A stretch of DNA of 10,000 bases. Source: Asticcacaulis sp. (GTDB taxonomy: Bacteria; Pseudomonadota; Alphaproteobacteria; Caulobacterales; Caulobacteraceae). The stretch covers positions 1 to 10,000 of the forward strand of contig NZ_JAIWNX010000001.1 in the NCBI RefSeq assembly GCF_020217185.1. The letters are read 5' to 3'. Below the pieces are notes generated by a model that was given only the letters and a program-made list of their open reading frames with translations, was not told the origin of the DNA and did not search any database. Positions within the stretch are counted from its first letter, which is position 1. The number at the start of each line of letters is the position of its first letter. Below, in pieces: positions 1-6,659 of this stretch. Position numbers and translations under genes: made by a program.

Positions 1-70
1 TACGTTTCGTGGCTAAAATCTTCCCTCGCCCCGCACACCGCCCGCAGAAATCGCGCACCCACATCCGGGG

Positions 71-92
71 TCCGGGGTCAACTGACCCCGGA
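71..92. repeat. Perfect 10-bp palindrome downstream of nusG
   Basis: TCCGGGGTCA (71-80) and TGACCCCGGA (83-92) are exact reverse complements around a 2-nt centre. The left arm is preceded by a second TCCGGGG copy (64-70), a tandem duplication. There is no T-run on either side, so it does not look like an intrinsic terminator. It lies beyond the nusG terminator in a non-coding stretch (1-122) where I see no gene. It could be a protein-binding palindrome or part of the leader of the next leftward gene, which lies outside the window. Confidence 0.55.
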
Positions 93-122
93 TTATTACC
101 CTTGCCCAGAACCCAAACGCGC

Positions 123-161
123 AAAAAACAAACCCCACATAGCCGGGCTACATGGGGTTTG
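123..161 (-). terminator. Intrinsic terminator of the secE-nusG unit
   Basis: Read on the minus strand, a 9-bp stem (CAAACCCCA / TGGGGTTTG, arms 153-161 and 129-137) encloses a smaller TAGC/GCTA pairing and is followed at once by a T-run (T6, 123-128). It starts 24 nt after the nusG stop codon. This is the standard GC-containing stem plus U-tract of a Rho-independent terminator. It implies that nusG transcription mostly stops here instead of running into whatever ribosomal-protein operon may lie beyond the window edge. Confidence 0.88.
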
Positions 162-184
162 CGTAAGCGGATTTACGAAGATGA

Positions 185-754
185 TCAGACGGTCTTTTCG
201 ACCTGACCGAATTCCAGATCGACCGGGGTGGCGCGACCGAAGATCGACACCGAGACCTTGAGGCGGGCATGTTCCTGATCGACGCTTTCGACCACGCCAT
301 CGAACGAGGCGAACGGGCCGTCGATGACCTTGATCTTTTCGCCGATGTCGAAGGACAGGACGGTCTTGGGCTTTTCGGCCGCGACTTCGACGTTACCGAC
401 GATGCGCTGCACTTCCTTTTCGGAGACCGGCATGGGCTTTGAGCCCGAACCGAGGAAGCCGGTGACCTTGGGGGTGTTCTTGACGAGGTGGAAGGCTTCG
501 TCGGTCAGTTCCATCTTCACCAGCACGTAGCCGGGGAAGAATTTGCGTTCGGAGTTGAACTTGCGGCCGCGACGGACTTCGACGACTTCTTCGGTGGGGA
601 CGAGGATTTCGGAGAACTTGTCCTCAAGGCCCTGCGCCTTGGCCTGCTCGCGCAGGGATTCGGCCACCTTCTTTTCAAAGTTGGAATAGGCGTGGACGAT
701 GTACCACTTGTGCTTGGGGTTCGGTGCGAGCGTCGCTTCCAGGGTTTCGGCCAT
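185..754 (-). CDS. nusG: Transcription termination/antitermination factor NusG
   Basis: This is a 189-residue protein, the normal size for bacterial NusG. The NGN domain opens at about residue 16 with KWYIVHAYSNFEKKVAESL and includes the conserved FFPGYVLVKM segment and GFLG. The C-terminal KOW domain (about 134-175) holds IGEKIKVIDGPFASFDGVV and ends with RATPVDLEFGQVEK. NusG binds the RNA polymerase clamp to increase processivity and links the enzyme to Rho or to ribosomal protein S10. I chose the ATG at 754 (MAETLEATLAP) because homology begins shortly after it and AAGGG lies 10 nt upstream. The 31 extra in-frame residues upstream run over the 3' end of secE and have no NusG character. secE ends 13 nt upstream, so the pair is almost certainly co-transcribed. 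A strong terminator follows 24 nt downstream. Confidence 0.97.
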   Translation of the reverse strand: MAETLEATLAPNPKHKWYIVHAYSNFEKKVAESLREQAKAQGLEDKFSEILVPTEEVVEVRRGRKFNSERKFFPGYVLVKMELTDEAFHLVKNTPKVTGFLGSGSKPMPVSEKEVQRIVGNVEVAAEKPKTVLSFDIGEKIKVIDGPFASFDGVVESVDQEHARLKVSVSIFGRATPVDLEFGQVEKTV

Positions 755-767
755 GTGTTGTGAGCCC

Positions 768-1070
768 TTAACGTCCGATATTGATGAGCGAGTTGACCGC
801 GAATCCCAGTCCGCCGTCAACGATATAGAAGAACGCACAGGCGACAACGACCATGATGAATACCATTACCGTGGTGATCCAGGTCTCCTTGCGCGAGGTC
901 CAGGTGATCTTGCGCGCTTCCTGACGGACTTCGGAGAAGAATTTGGCCGGGCTGGTGCGCTTCTTCGGGGTGACGGCTTCGCTGCCGGCGGCCTTGGCGG
1001 CAGCCACGGGGGCGACCGCGACTTTGCGCGCGCTTTCTACCGTCGGGGTCGAAGGGGGCTTTTTAGCCAT
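768..1070 (-). CDS. secE: Preprotein translocase subunit SecE
   Basis: This is a 100-residue protein with one membrane segment (about 64-84, WITTVMVFIMVVVACAFFYIV), the single-helix SecE form typical outside the enterics. The amphipathic helix and hinge just before it (PAKFFSEVRQEARKITWTSRKET, from residue 41) is the conserved SecE signature that clamps SecY. The first 40 residues are Ala/Lys/Pro-rich and low in complexity, as in other alphaproteobacterial SecE proteins. The start is the ATG at 1070 (MAKKPPSTPT). The reading frame stays open upstream through the palindrome and the tRNA, but that part is non-coding. Position 13 nt before nusG and just after tRNA-Trp is the classical arrangement. 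The Shine-Dalgarno sequence is weak. Confidence 0.95.
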   Translation of the reverse strand: MAKKPPSTPTVESARKVAVAPVAAAKAAGSEAVTPKKRTSPAKFFSEVRQEARKITWTSRKETWITTVMVFIMVVVACAFFYIVDGGLGFAVNSLINIGR

Positions 1071-1122
1071 AGGTTTCTCGTCCAGCTTTCTCAAGGGATG
1101 CGCGTAACAGGCGCTTCCAGCA

Positions 1123-1160
1123 CAAATGAGGCTCGAAATCGCGATTTCAAGCCTCATTTG
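1123..1160 (-). repeat. Long palindromic stem-loop between tRNA-Trp and secE
   Basis: Arms 1123-1140 and 1143-1160 pair along 18 positions with one C/A mismatch (1134/1149), leaving only the GC at the centre as loop. The structure starts 8 nt after the tRNA CCA end and ends 53 nt before the secE start on the minus strand. No U-run follows, so a simple intrinsic terminator is unlikely. An RNase III or other processing site separating tRNA-Trp from the secE-nusG message, or a partial attenuator, fits the position better. The function is inference. Confidence 0.75.
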
Positions 1161-1168
1161 CGATGAAA

Positions 1169-1244
1169 TGGCAGGGGCAGAGGGACTCGAACCCACGACT
1201 TCCGGTTTTGGAGACCGGCGCTCTACCAGCTGAGCTATACCCCT
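1169..1244 (-). tRNA. tRNA-Trp (anticodon CCA)
   Basis: A full cloverleaf can be folded on the minus strand. The acceptor AGGGGTA pairs with TGCCCCT and includes a wobble or mismatch at the base. The D-arm is GCTC/GAGC. The anticodon stem CCGGT/ACCGG holds loop CTCCAAA, giving anticodon CCA. The T-arm is GTGGG TTCGAGT CCCTC. Discriminator G is followed by an encoded CCA (1169-1171). The gene body is 76 nt with CCA. It sits directly upstream of secE-nusG. The leader contains a small CCTGT/ACAGG hairpin (1257-1270). Confidence 0.97.
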
Positions 1245-1296
1245 GTGTGAAGCCGACCTGTTGTGACAGGCGGTTTCAGAGGAAGTCGCGTGTATC

Positions 1297-1326
1297 AGCG
1301 GTTGGCGCAAAGGGCAAGCCACCGCT
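1297..1326. repeat. Stem-loop between the SPFH gene and tRNA-Trp
   Basis: AGCGGTTGGC (1297-1306) and GCCACCGCT (1318-1326) pair with a single bulged T around an 11-nt loop. It starts 23 nt after the SPFH stop codon and lies about 50 nt upstream of the tRNA-Trp 5' end. No T-run follows, so it is at best a weak or factor-assisted terminator. I could not pick out a convincing tRNA-Trp promoter in 1245-1349. Confidence 0.45.
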
Positions 1327-1349
1327 ACGCAAAATCCACCAAAAACTTG

Positions 1350-2147
1350 TTATTCGCCGGAAAGCTTCTTCGCCGCGTGCAGCAGTTCCTGCGGGAAGCC
1401 AAGGATGATGGTCGAATTCTGCTCGGTGCCGATCTCTTGCAGCGTCTGAAGGCGGCGCAGTTCCATCGCACCCGGTGCCTCGGCAATGGCCATGGCGGCG
1501 GCGCGCAGGGTTTCGGACGCCGCCTGCTCGCCCTGCGCCTTGATCAGACGGGCCTTGGCTTCGCGGGTGGCTTCGGCTTCCTGAGCCAGGGCGCGCTGCA
1601 TCTGCACCGGAATGTCGAGATCGCGCATTTCCACAGCGTCAATATCGACGCCCCACTTGTTAGCGGCACGGTCGAGTTGCGTCATCAGAAGGGCGTTGAT
1701 CTGCTCACGACCTTTGAGGATGGCGTCCAGATCGTGCTGACCAATCACATCCCGCAGCGAAGTTTCGGCGGCCTGAAGCACCGCCGTATACGGGTCGAGC
1801 ACGCTGTTGACCGCCTTGGCCGGATCGTTGATGCAGTACCAGACCACGGCGTTCACCTTCACCGCCACGCCGTCGCGGCTCAGGGTTTCCTGCGTCTGGA
1901 GATTCACCGACAGGATACGCACATCGACCTTGGTACTCCATTCGATGAAGGGGATAATCCAGAACAGGCCCGGTCCGCGCACATTCACAAAGCGCCCCAG
2001 TCGATAGACGACGGCGCGCTGGTATTCCTGATTGATGCGGAAGCCCTGAATGACGAAGACAAACAGGATGACGGCGATCGTCGCGACCTGCATAAAATTG
2101 ATGCGCCATCCGCCAAGCGCCGACAGGCCGTCCAGCAGGGTCTGCAT
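1350..2147 (-). CDS. Slipin/stomatin-like SPFH-domain membrane protein
   Basis: This 265-residue protein has one N-terminal hydrophobic segment (about 19-35, MQVATIAVILFVFVIQG) followed directly by the prohibitin/stomatin core. QEYQRAVVYRLGRF, RGPGLFWIIPFIE and the DVRILSVNLQTQETLSRDG stretch are close to the bacterial slipin consensus. An Ala/Glu/Arg-rich helical region (about 178-235, EAEATREAKARLIKAQGEQ) is the coiled coil used for ring-like assembly. A short hydrophobic tail with LGFPQELL follows. Members form membrane-associated oligomers thought to organise lipid domains or protect membrane proteases; the exact role here is unknown. The ATG at 2147 has GGAGG upstream. Many bacterial slipins sit beside an NfeD gene, but none is present here. 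The gene appears monocistronic, bounded by a terminator upstream and by tRNA-Trp downstream. Confidence 0.92.
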   Translation of the reverse strand: MQTLLDGLSALGGWRINFMQVATIAVILFVFVIQGFRINQEYQRAVVYRLGRFVNVRGPGLFWIIPFIEWSTKVDVRILSVNLQTQETLSRDGVAVKVNAVVWYCINDPAKAVNSVLDPYTAVLQAAETSLRDVIGQHDLDAILKGREQINALLMTQLDRAANKWGVDIDAVEMRDLDIPVQMQRALAQEAEATREAKARLIKAQGEQAASETLRAAAMAIAEAPGAMELRRLQTLQEIGTEQNSTIILGFPQELLHAAKKLSGE

Positions 2148-2223
2148 GACACCCCTCCCCCCTTACTTCTGATGAAAAGGGTTAACGCAGTCGGGGCCGG
2201 TTGTCAAAAGACGGTACGATGAC

Positions 2224-2258
2224 AAAAAAAAACGCGACGGTCACCAGGGCCGCCGCGT
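2224..2258 (-). terminator. Intrinsic terminator downstream of the head-GIN gene
   Basis: On the minus strand a 9-bp stem (ACGCGGCGG at 2250-2258 with CCGTCGCGT at 2232-2240, one G-T wobble) closes a 9-nt loop and runs into nine consecutive T (2224-2232). This is a textbook Rho-independent terminator. It ends transcripts coming from the head-GIN gene about 135 nt upstream and isolates the SPFH gene, whose promoter should therefore lie within 2148-2223. Confidence 0.92.
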
Positions 2259-2296
2259 CTGAGTTTATGGAGAACCAGAGAGTGCCAGACCGAAAG

Positions 2297-2376
2297 GATC
2301 AGGCCCGTCTCCTGATCGCCACCTGCCCCGGAAAGCGCAGGCGGAGATTTCGTGATCGGGTCAAAATTTAACCCGA
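2297..2376 (-). other. 3' untranslated stretch with two small inverted repeats
   Basis: Between the head-GIN stop and its terminator, about 130 nt carry two short inverted repeats. TCGGGT/ACCCGA (2356-2361 and 2371-2376) has a 9-nt loop, and GATCAGG/CCTGATC (2297-2303 and 2311-2317) has a 7-nt loop. No open reading frame of note is present. These probably form 3' UTR structure; no function can be assigned. Confidence 0.4.
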
Positions 2377-2392
2377 CAAATACCTGTTTCTG

Positions 2393-3235
2393 TCAGCGGC
2401 CGCCTTCGCCGATGCGCACCTTGCCGGAGCCCATGACGGACCGTGAGACGTGACCGGTGACCTTACGTACCGAAACATCGCCCGCACCGACGATAGAGAC
2501 ATCGACATCGACCGCCTCACCGCCGAAGCGCACATTGCCTGAACCGGCGATGGAGACGTCCACCTTGGGGGCCGTGCCCTTGTCGATGCGCACATCACCG
2601 GAACCGCCAATGGCGATTTCCACGGGCCCGGCCACTTCGGCGACATTGATCGAGCCCGACCCGCCGATGGCACCCGACAGGGACTTGATGCGACCCAGAT
2701 AGATATCGCCAGAGCCGCCGACGGCGACTTCGGCATCGCCGACATTGGCGGCGCGAATGCTGCCCGACCCGCCGATATTCAACTCGGCCTTGCCCTGCAC
2801 CGTATCCACCGTCCAGTCGCCACAGCCGCCCAGCGCGAACTCCAGCGATTGGGCCGTCCCGATGCGACCATAGACGGCGCCTTCCGAGGCCACCCTGGCA
2901 TCCATAGGTACGCGCAGATAGACGACGGGGAGATCGGCCACAGCGATCTGCCCCTTACCATCGATGCGGACCGTCTGATTGCCCGCGCAGCCATAGCTAC
3001 GCTTGCGCAACTGACCCGAGGCCACCAGCTTGTCGCCCTTGGTGCTGACCATGATTTTCGGCAGATCGGCCTTGCCATAGGTGACGGTGAGCTTCACGTC
3101 TGCGCGGTTTTCCGGCGTGACGATGACACGCGCCGCCATGTGTTTCAGTTCGACCTGCGTGGCGGCCTGCGCGCCTGCCGCGGCAGCCATAGTGGCTATG
3201 GCGACGAAAACGCCCGCCTTGATGCCCGTGCCCAT
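2393..3235 (-). CDS. Secreted head-GIN (DUF2807) beta-repeat protein
   Basis: This is a 280-residue protein. Residues 1-24 form a signal peptide (MGTGIKAGVFVAIATMAAAAGAQA, likely cut after AQA). Residues 25-130 are a beta-rich domain. From about residue 136 to the end comes a regular repeat in which a Gly-Ser-Gly turn recurs every 18-20 residues (GGCG 136, GGSG 155, 173, 191 and 210, AGSG 230, VGAG 249, GSG 269). Alternating V/I residues between the turns suggest a parallel beta-helix. This matches the DUF2807 'putative auto-transporter adhesin, head GIN domain' family, whose biochemical role is not established. Cysteines 83 and 138 could form a disulfide. I preferred the ATG at 3235 (AGGGG 8 nt upstream, followed by a clean signal peptide) over the one at 3271, which lacks a ribosome-binding site. 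An intrinsic terminator lies 135 nt downstream. Confidence 0.88.
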   Translation of the reverse strand: MGTGIKAGVFVAIATMAAAAGAQAATQVELKHMAARVIVTPENRADVKLTVTYGKADLPKIMVSTKGDKLVASGQLRKRSYGCAGNQTVRIDGKGQIAVADLPVVYLRVPMDARVASEGAVYGRIGTAQSLEFALGGCGDWTVDTVQGKAELNIGGSGSIRAANVGDAEVAVGGSGDIYLGRIKSLSGAIGGSGSINVAEVAGPVEIAIGGSGDVRIDKGTAPKVDVSIAGSGNVRFGGEAVDVDVSIVGAGDVSVRKVTGHVSRSVMGSGKVRIGEGGR

Positions 3236-3344
3236 TGTTAAACCCCTGACTGGTTTCGATAGGCCAAGCATGAAGAAGGCGGGCGTTCAGGACAACTTAA
3301 TTACGTGTCATGAAGCAATTGTAATATAACGGAGTTTTCGGGCC

Positions 3345-5570
3345 CTATTTCTTCAGCTTGCGGTCGAAGAAGTCGAGATACAACCGGTAGCGGAACAGGT
3401 TTTTCTCATTGCTGCGGATGCCGTGGCGGTCGCCCGGAAAGAGCATCAGCTCAAACGGGATCGACTTCTTTTGCAGGGCATCGACGACACGCGTGGTGTT
3501 TTGCAGGATGACGTTGTCGTCGGCCATGCCGTGCATCAGCAACAGGCTGCCCGGCTTGAGATTATCGAGGCGATTGACCACATCATATTTGGCGTAGTTC
3601 TCGGCATTGGCCTGCGGCGTGGACATGTAGCGTTCAGTATAGGCGGTGTCATAAAGCCCCCATTCGGTCGGCGGCGCGCCGGCCGCGCCGGCGACAAACG
3701 GCGTGTCCTTGGCCGTCAAGGCCATCAGGGTGACAAAGCCGCCCTGCGACCAGCCCATAATGCCGATCTTCGCCGGATCGACATAGGGCAGGCTTTGCAG
3801 CCACTTCGCGCCCATGATCTGATCGTCGATATCCGGGCCGCCGAACTGCTTATAGATGGCGCGCTGGAACTTTACCGAGCGGTTGGGCGTGCCGCGGTTG
3901 TCCAGCGTAAAGACGATGTACCCGGCCTCCTGAAACAGGCGGTTGGCGGGCGACACCCAGCCGCGTCGCACGTCCTGACGCGCCGGGCCGCCATAGATGG
4001 AGACGATAACAGGGTACTTTTTCGCCGGGTCAAAGCCGCGCGGCTTGAGCATCAGCCAGTGCAGGTCTTCGCCATCGACGGCCTTCAGCGTACCAAATTC
4101 CGGTGCGCTATAGGTGTCTTTATACGCGAAATACGGGTGTTTGGCGTCCAGCGCGTTTTCCTCGATCCAGCGCACGCGCTTGCCCGTTGCGTCATAAAGA
4201 CCTGTCTGGGCCGGGGTTTGCGGGTCGGCATAGGTGCCAATAAAGGCCCTAGCATTGGGCGACACGTCCGTGGACCACCAGCCGCCGGCCTTGGTCACGG
4301 CCACCGGCTCAGACGGCTTGAGGTAGGAGGTCTTGTAAAGCCCCATCTCGACCACGGTCTTATAGGACGACTCAAACCATACCTCACCCTTCGCCTCATC
4401 GACCGCCGCGACCTTCGCCACCGGGAAGTCGCCCTGCGTGACCTGACGGATCAGCTTCCCGTCCTTGTCATAGAGGTAGAGGTGGTTATTGCCGTCGCGT
4501 TCCGACGCCCACAGGAAACGCCCGTCCTTCAGGAAACGCAGGTCGTTATTCAACTCGACCCAGGTGTCCGAGGTCTCGGTCAGAACGGTGCGCGGTGCCC
4601 CGCCGGTCAGCGGATATTGCAGCAGGTCCAGCGTCTTCTGATCGCGGCTCAGGCGCTGCACAAAGACGGACTGCCCGTCCGGGCTCCAGTTGACGCGCGC
4701 CAGATAGATGTCGCTGTTGGCCCCCAGATCGAGCGGCACGTCGGTTCCGGTTTTCAGGTCGTGCACAAACAGGGTCACGATGGCATTGGGACGCCCGGCC
4801 TTCGGGTAACGCTGATCAACCGTGCGCGTCCCCGTGCCGCTGATCTCAAAGCGTTCAACGATATCGACCGGGCTTTCATCGACCTTGGCATAGACGATCT
4901 TCGTGCCGTCCGGCGACCACCAGTAGCCGGTATAGCGGTTCAGTTCTTCCTGCGCGATGAACTCAGCCACGCCATAGGAAATGACGCCCTCACCCTTCGG
5001 CGTAATGGCACGCTCACTGCCGGTCGCGAGGTCGCGCACATAAAGCGTCTGATCACGGACATAGGCCACCTGCCCGCCCTTGGGATTGAGCTTAGCATCG
5101 ACCTCATCGCCCGGCGTTTCGGTGGCGCGGCTGATCTTTTTGGTCGCCCGATCGACCAGATAGATGTCGCCATCCAGCGGCACCAGCAGGGTCTTGGACG
5201 ACGGGTCCCAGTCATAGGCCACGACGCCGCGCGCCGACACGCGCATCCGCTCACGCCGCGCCTTTTCGGCCTCGGACAGTTCCTTGCCTTCGGACGACAG
5301 GGCGTCGGCATCAACCAGCACATAGGGCGCGCCGCCTTTGACATCGACGGCCCACAGGTCCTGCACCGTGGCATTGGTCAGCTTGGGCTTGAGGAAGGTC
5401 AGCAGCGTACCGTCCGGCGACAGGCGCGCCCCCACCGCCTTCGGCCCGGACAGGTCCGGATTGGCAAACACCCGCTCAGGGGTCAGCGTGGCCTGCGCAA
5501 AGACGGGGGAAACAACCGCCGCACCCATGAGGGCAACGGCAGAGACGGCAATAGTCAGCTTGGACGGCAT
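3345..5570 (-). CDS. Secreted dipeptidyl-peptidase IV-like S9 serine peptidase
   Basis: This is a 741-residue protein. A signal peptide (MPSKLTIAVSAVALMGAAVVSPVFAQA, 1-27) sends it to the periplasm or outside. Residues 28 to about 480 form the WD-like beta-propeller (repeated SPDG/SxDG motifs). The rest is the alpha/beta-hydrolase domain. The catalytic triad is visible: Ser608 in GWSQGG, Asp684 in GMADDNV and His716 in GDRHGI. A Glu-Glu pair (208-209, in AQEELNRYTGYWWSPDG) matches the DPP IV motif that binds the free amino terminus of substrates. This favours dipeptidyl-peptidase IV activity (release of N-terminal dipeptides, usually X-Pro) over prolyl oligopeptidase or acylaminoacyl peptidase. 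The family usually has Tyr in the nucleophile motif (GWSYGG) where this one has Gln. The start at 5570 has GGAG 6 nt upstream. Peptide scavenging is the likely role; this is inference. Confidence 0.93.
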   Translation of the reverse strand: MPSKLTIAVSAVALMGAAVVSPVFAQATLTPERVFANPDLSGPKAVGARLSPDGTLLTFLKPKLTNATVQDLWAVDVKGGAPYVLVDADALSSEGKELSEAEKARRERMRVSARGVVAYDWDPSSKTLLVPLDGDIYLVDRATKKISRATETPGDEVDAKLNPKGGQVAYVRDQTLYVRDLATGSERAITPKGEGVISYGVAEFIAQEELNRYTGYWWSPDGTKIVYAKVDESPVDIVERFEISGTGTRTVDQRYPKAGRPNAIVTLFVHDLKTGTDVPLDLGANSDIYLARVNWSPDGQSVFVQRLSRDQKTLDLLQYPLTGGAPRTVLTETSDTWVELNNDLRFLKDGRFLWASERDGNNHLYLYDKDGKLIRQVTQGDFPVAKVAAVDEAKGEVWFESSYKTVVEMGLYKTSYLKPSEPVAVTKAGGWWSTDVSPNARAFIGTYADPQTPAQTGLYDATGKRVRWIEENALDAKHPYFAYKDTYSAPEFGTLKAVDGEDLHWLMLKPRGFDPAKKYPVIVSIYGGPARQDVRRGWVSPANRLFQEAGYIVFTLDNRGTPNRSVKFQRAIYKQFGGPDIDDQIMGAKWLQSLPYVDPAKIGIMGWSQGGFVTLMALTAKDTPFVAGAAGAPPTEWGLYDTAYTERYMSTPQANAENYAKYDVVNRLDNLKPGSLLLMHGMADDNVILQNTTRVVDALQKKSIPFELMLFPGDRHGIRSNEKNLFRYRLYLDFFDRKLKK

Positions 5571-5644
5571 GGGGCGCTCCGGAAATCACTGCCGGAAGCT
5601 AGCCCCTTCCTTCGCAACGGGTCAAGCGGTCACACGGGTAACTA

Positions 5645-5995
5645 TCATTGCGACGGCCGCGACAGCACGTAAAGGGCGCACAGCAGGCACACCCCCGCGG
5701 GCACAAAGGCCCATACGCCGCGCAGGGTGACGAAGCCGATCACCGACGACACGGCCATGCCGCTGACCGCTGCAATCTTGGCCGCCGGGCCGATGACACC
5801 GCGTTCACGGAAGGCGCGGATGGGTGGGCCAAACTTCGGGTGCGCCATGATGCGCCGCTCCCATTCCGGATTGGAGCGGGCAAAGATGACGGCGGCGATG
5901 ATCAGAAACACCGTCGTCGGCAGCACCGGCACAAACATGCCGATGACACCAAGCGCGACGAAACACAGGCCAAGCAGGTTCAGAACCACTCTCAT
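5645..5995 (-). CDS. DUF454 / YbaN-family small inner-membrane protein
   Basis: This is a 116-residue protein. Two hydrophobic segments occupy about 4-38 (split by the FVPVLPTTVFL turn) and two more occupy about 71-92 and 95-111. The pattern G-FVPVLPTT-FL---A--FARSNP, followed by HPKFGPPIRAFRERGVI, is the DUF454 (YbaN) signature. E. coli YbaN is of similar size and its function is unknown. The ATG at 5995 (MRVVLNLLGL) fits the family start. A GTG two codons earlier is an alternative, and neither has a strong Shine-Dalgarno sequence. The frame extends upstream to 6082 without homology. The gene lies 74 nt upstream of the S9 peptidase on the same strand and could be co-transcribed with it, though no functional link is evident. 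Confidence 0.85.
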   Translation of the reverse strand: MRVVLNLLGLCFVALGVIGMFVPVLPTTVFLIIAAVIFARSNPEWERRIMAHPKFGPPIRAFRERGVIGPAAKIAAVSGMAVSSVIGFVTLRGVWAFVPAGVCLLCALYVLSRPSQ

Positions 5996-6159
5996 TCGCA
6001 CAGCATAGCCCCGATTACAGGCGCGCGCATCTCTGTTCTGCAAGATGTGCGGTTTCGCCGCTCCCGATAAGTTTACCGCCACGCCCCTGCTGTCCCGAAC
6101 CGCGTTATGGTAAATTCGTTGGATAAGAGAGTCGCCCTCATGCGGCCGGGAGGAAACCT

Positions 6160-6576
6160 GTGAATATCATCAACACCCTGCTCAGCCCCAACGGACGGTT
6201 GTCGCGCATCGGCTTCTGGGGCTGGAGCTTCGGCATAGCCGTCATCTGCCTGACCCTGTGGTGGCTCAGGGCCAATTACGGCGAGCGTATCGGCCTCAGC
6301 CCGGTCGAGGGGCTGGACCCGTTGTGGCTGGTTCTGGGGCTGCCGCTCCTGTGGATCGGCTTCTGCCTCAGCGTCAAACGCTGGCACGATCGGGGCAAGT
6401 CCGGCTGGTGGCTGATGGTCGGCCTCGTGCCGGTGCTGGGGCAGCTCTGGACCCTGATCGAATGCGGTTTTCTGGCCGGGCAAAGGGGCGGCAACCGCTT
6501 TGGCCCCTCGCCCGAAGGCCACCGCCCGATGCTCAACGCCTATCGCCTTGAGGACATGCCCGAAGACATGCCCTGA
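6160..6576 (+). CDS. DUF805 inner-membrane protein (copy 1)
   Basis: This is a 138-residue protein starting at GTG, with GGGAGGA 5 nt upstream. It carries the DUF805 landmarks in order: GRLSRIGFWGWS (12-23), hydrophobic segments at about 22-37 and 56-72, then SVKRWHDRGKSGWW (71-84), a third hydrophobic stretch around LVPVLGQLWTLIECGFL, and the GGNRFGPSP tail. Residues 117-138 are an acidic, Met/Pro-rich extension beyond the domain. DUF805 proteins resemble E. coli YhaH/YhaI, and their function is not known. A seven-codon ATG reading frame (6140-6163) sits over the ribosome-binding site and its TGA overlaps the GTG start (GTGA). A paralogue lies at 9566-9937 on the other strand. The gene is divergent from the DUF454 gene and converges on the TerC-family gene. 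Confidence 0.88.
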   Translation: MNIINTLLSPNGRLSRIGFWGWSFGIAVICLTLWWLRANYGERIGLSPVEGLDPLWLVLGLPLLWIGFCLSVKRWHDRGKSGWWLMVGLVPVLGQLWTLIECGFLAGQRGGNRFGPSPEGHRPMLNAYRLEDMPEDMP

Positions 6577-6588
6577 AACCGGCTCAGG

Positions 6589-6641
6589 GCGAAATGATTT
6601 CATTTCGCTCAAGCCGCCATTGAGGCGGCGGAGCCGCCGCC
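6589..6641. repeat. Palindromic cluster between convergent genes
   Basis: The 83-nt gap between the DUF805 and TerC-family stop codons is nearly filled by inverted repeats. GCGAAATG/CATTTCGC (6589-6596 and 6601-6608) has a 4-nt loop. GCCGCC/GGCGGC (6613-6618 and 6624-6629) and GGCGGCGG/CCGCCGCC (6624-6631 and 6634-6641) share an arm and are mutually exclusive. No T-run follows in either direction. The cluster could act as a bidirectional, factor-assisted transcription block or could be an interspersed palindromic repeat unit. Confidence 0.65.
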
Positions 6642-6659
6642 CGGCGAGAGGCTAAACCC

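Noticed and set aside
9..206. A 65-codon plus-strand frame at the left edge
   Set aside because: It runs through the palindrome and the nusG terminator, has no ribosome-binding site and no recognisable protein features.
755..847. Upstream ATG extending NusG by 31 residues
   Set aside because: The extension lies over the secE 3' end and has no similarity to the NusG family; the ATG at 754 has a better context.
1263..2222. A 319-codon plus-strand frame opposite the SPFH gene
   Set aside because: It lacks family features and starts inside the tRNA-Trp leader; it is a shadow of the slipin coding sequence.
3423..5672. A 749-codon open frame on the plus strand opposite the S9 peptidase
   Set aside because: It is Arg/His/Gly-rich with no recognisable domain and is the mirror of a well-supported gene; such antisense frames are common in GC-rich genes.
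6073..6612. A 179-codon minus-strand frame opposite DUF805 copy 1
   Set aside because: Gln/Pro/Ala-rich composition typical of antisense translation, while the plus strand encodes a clear DUF805 domain.
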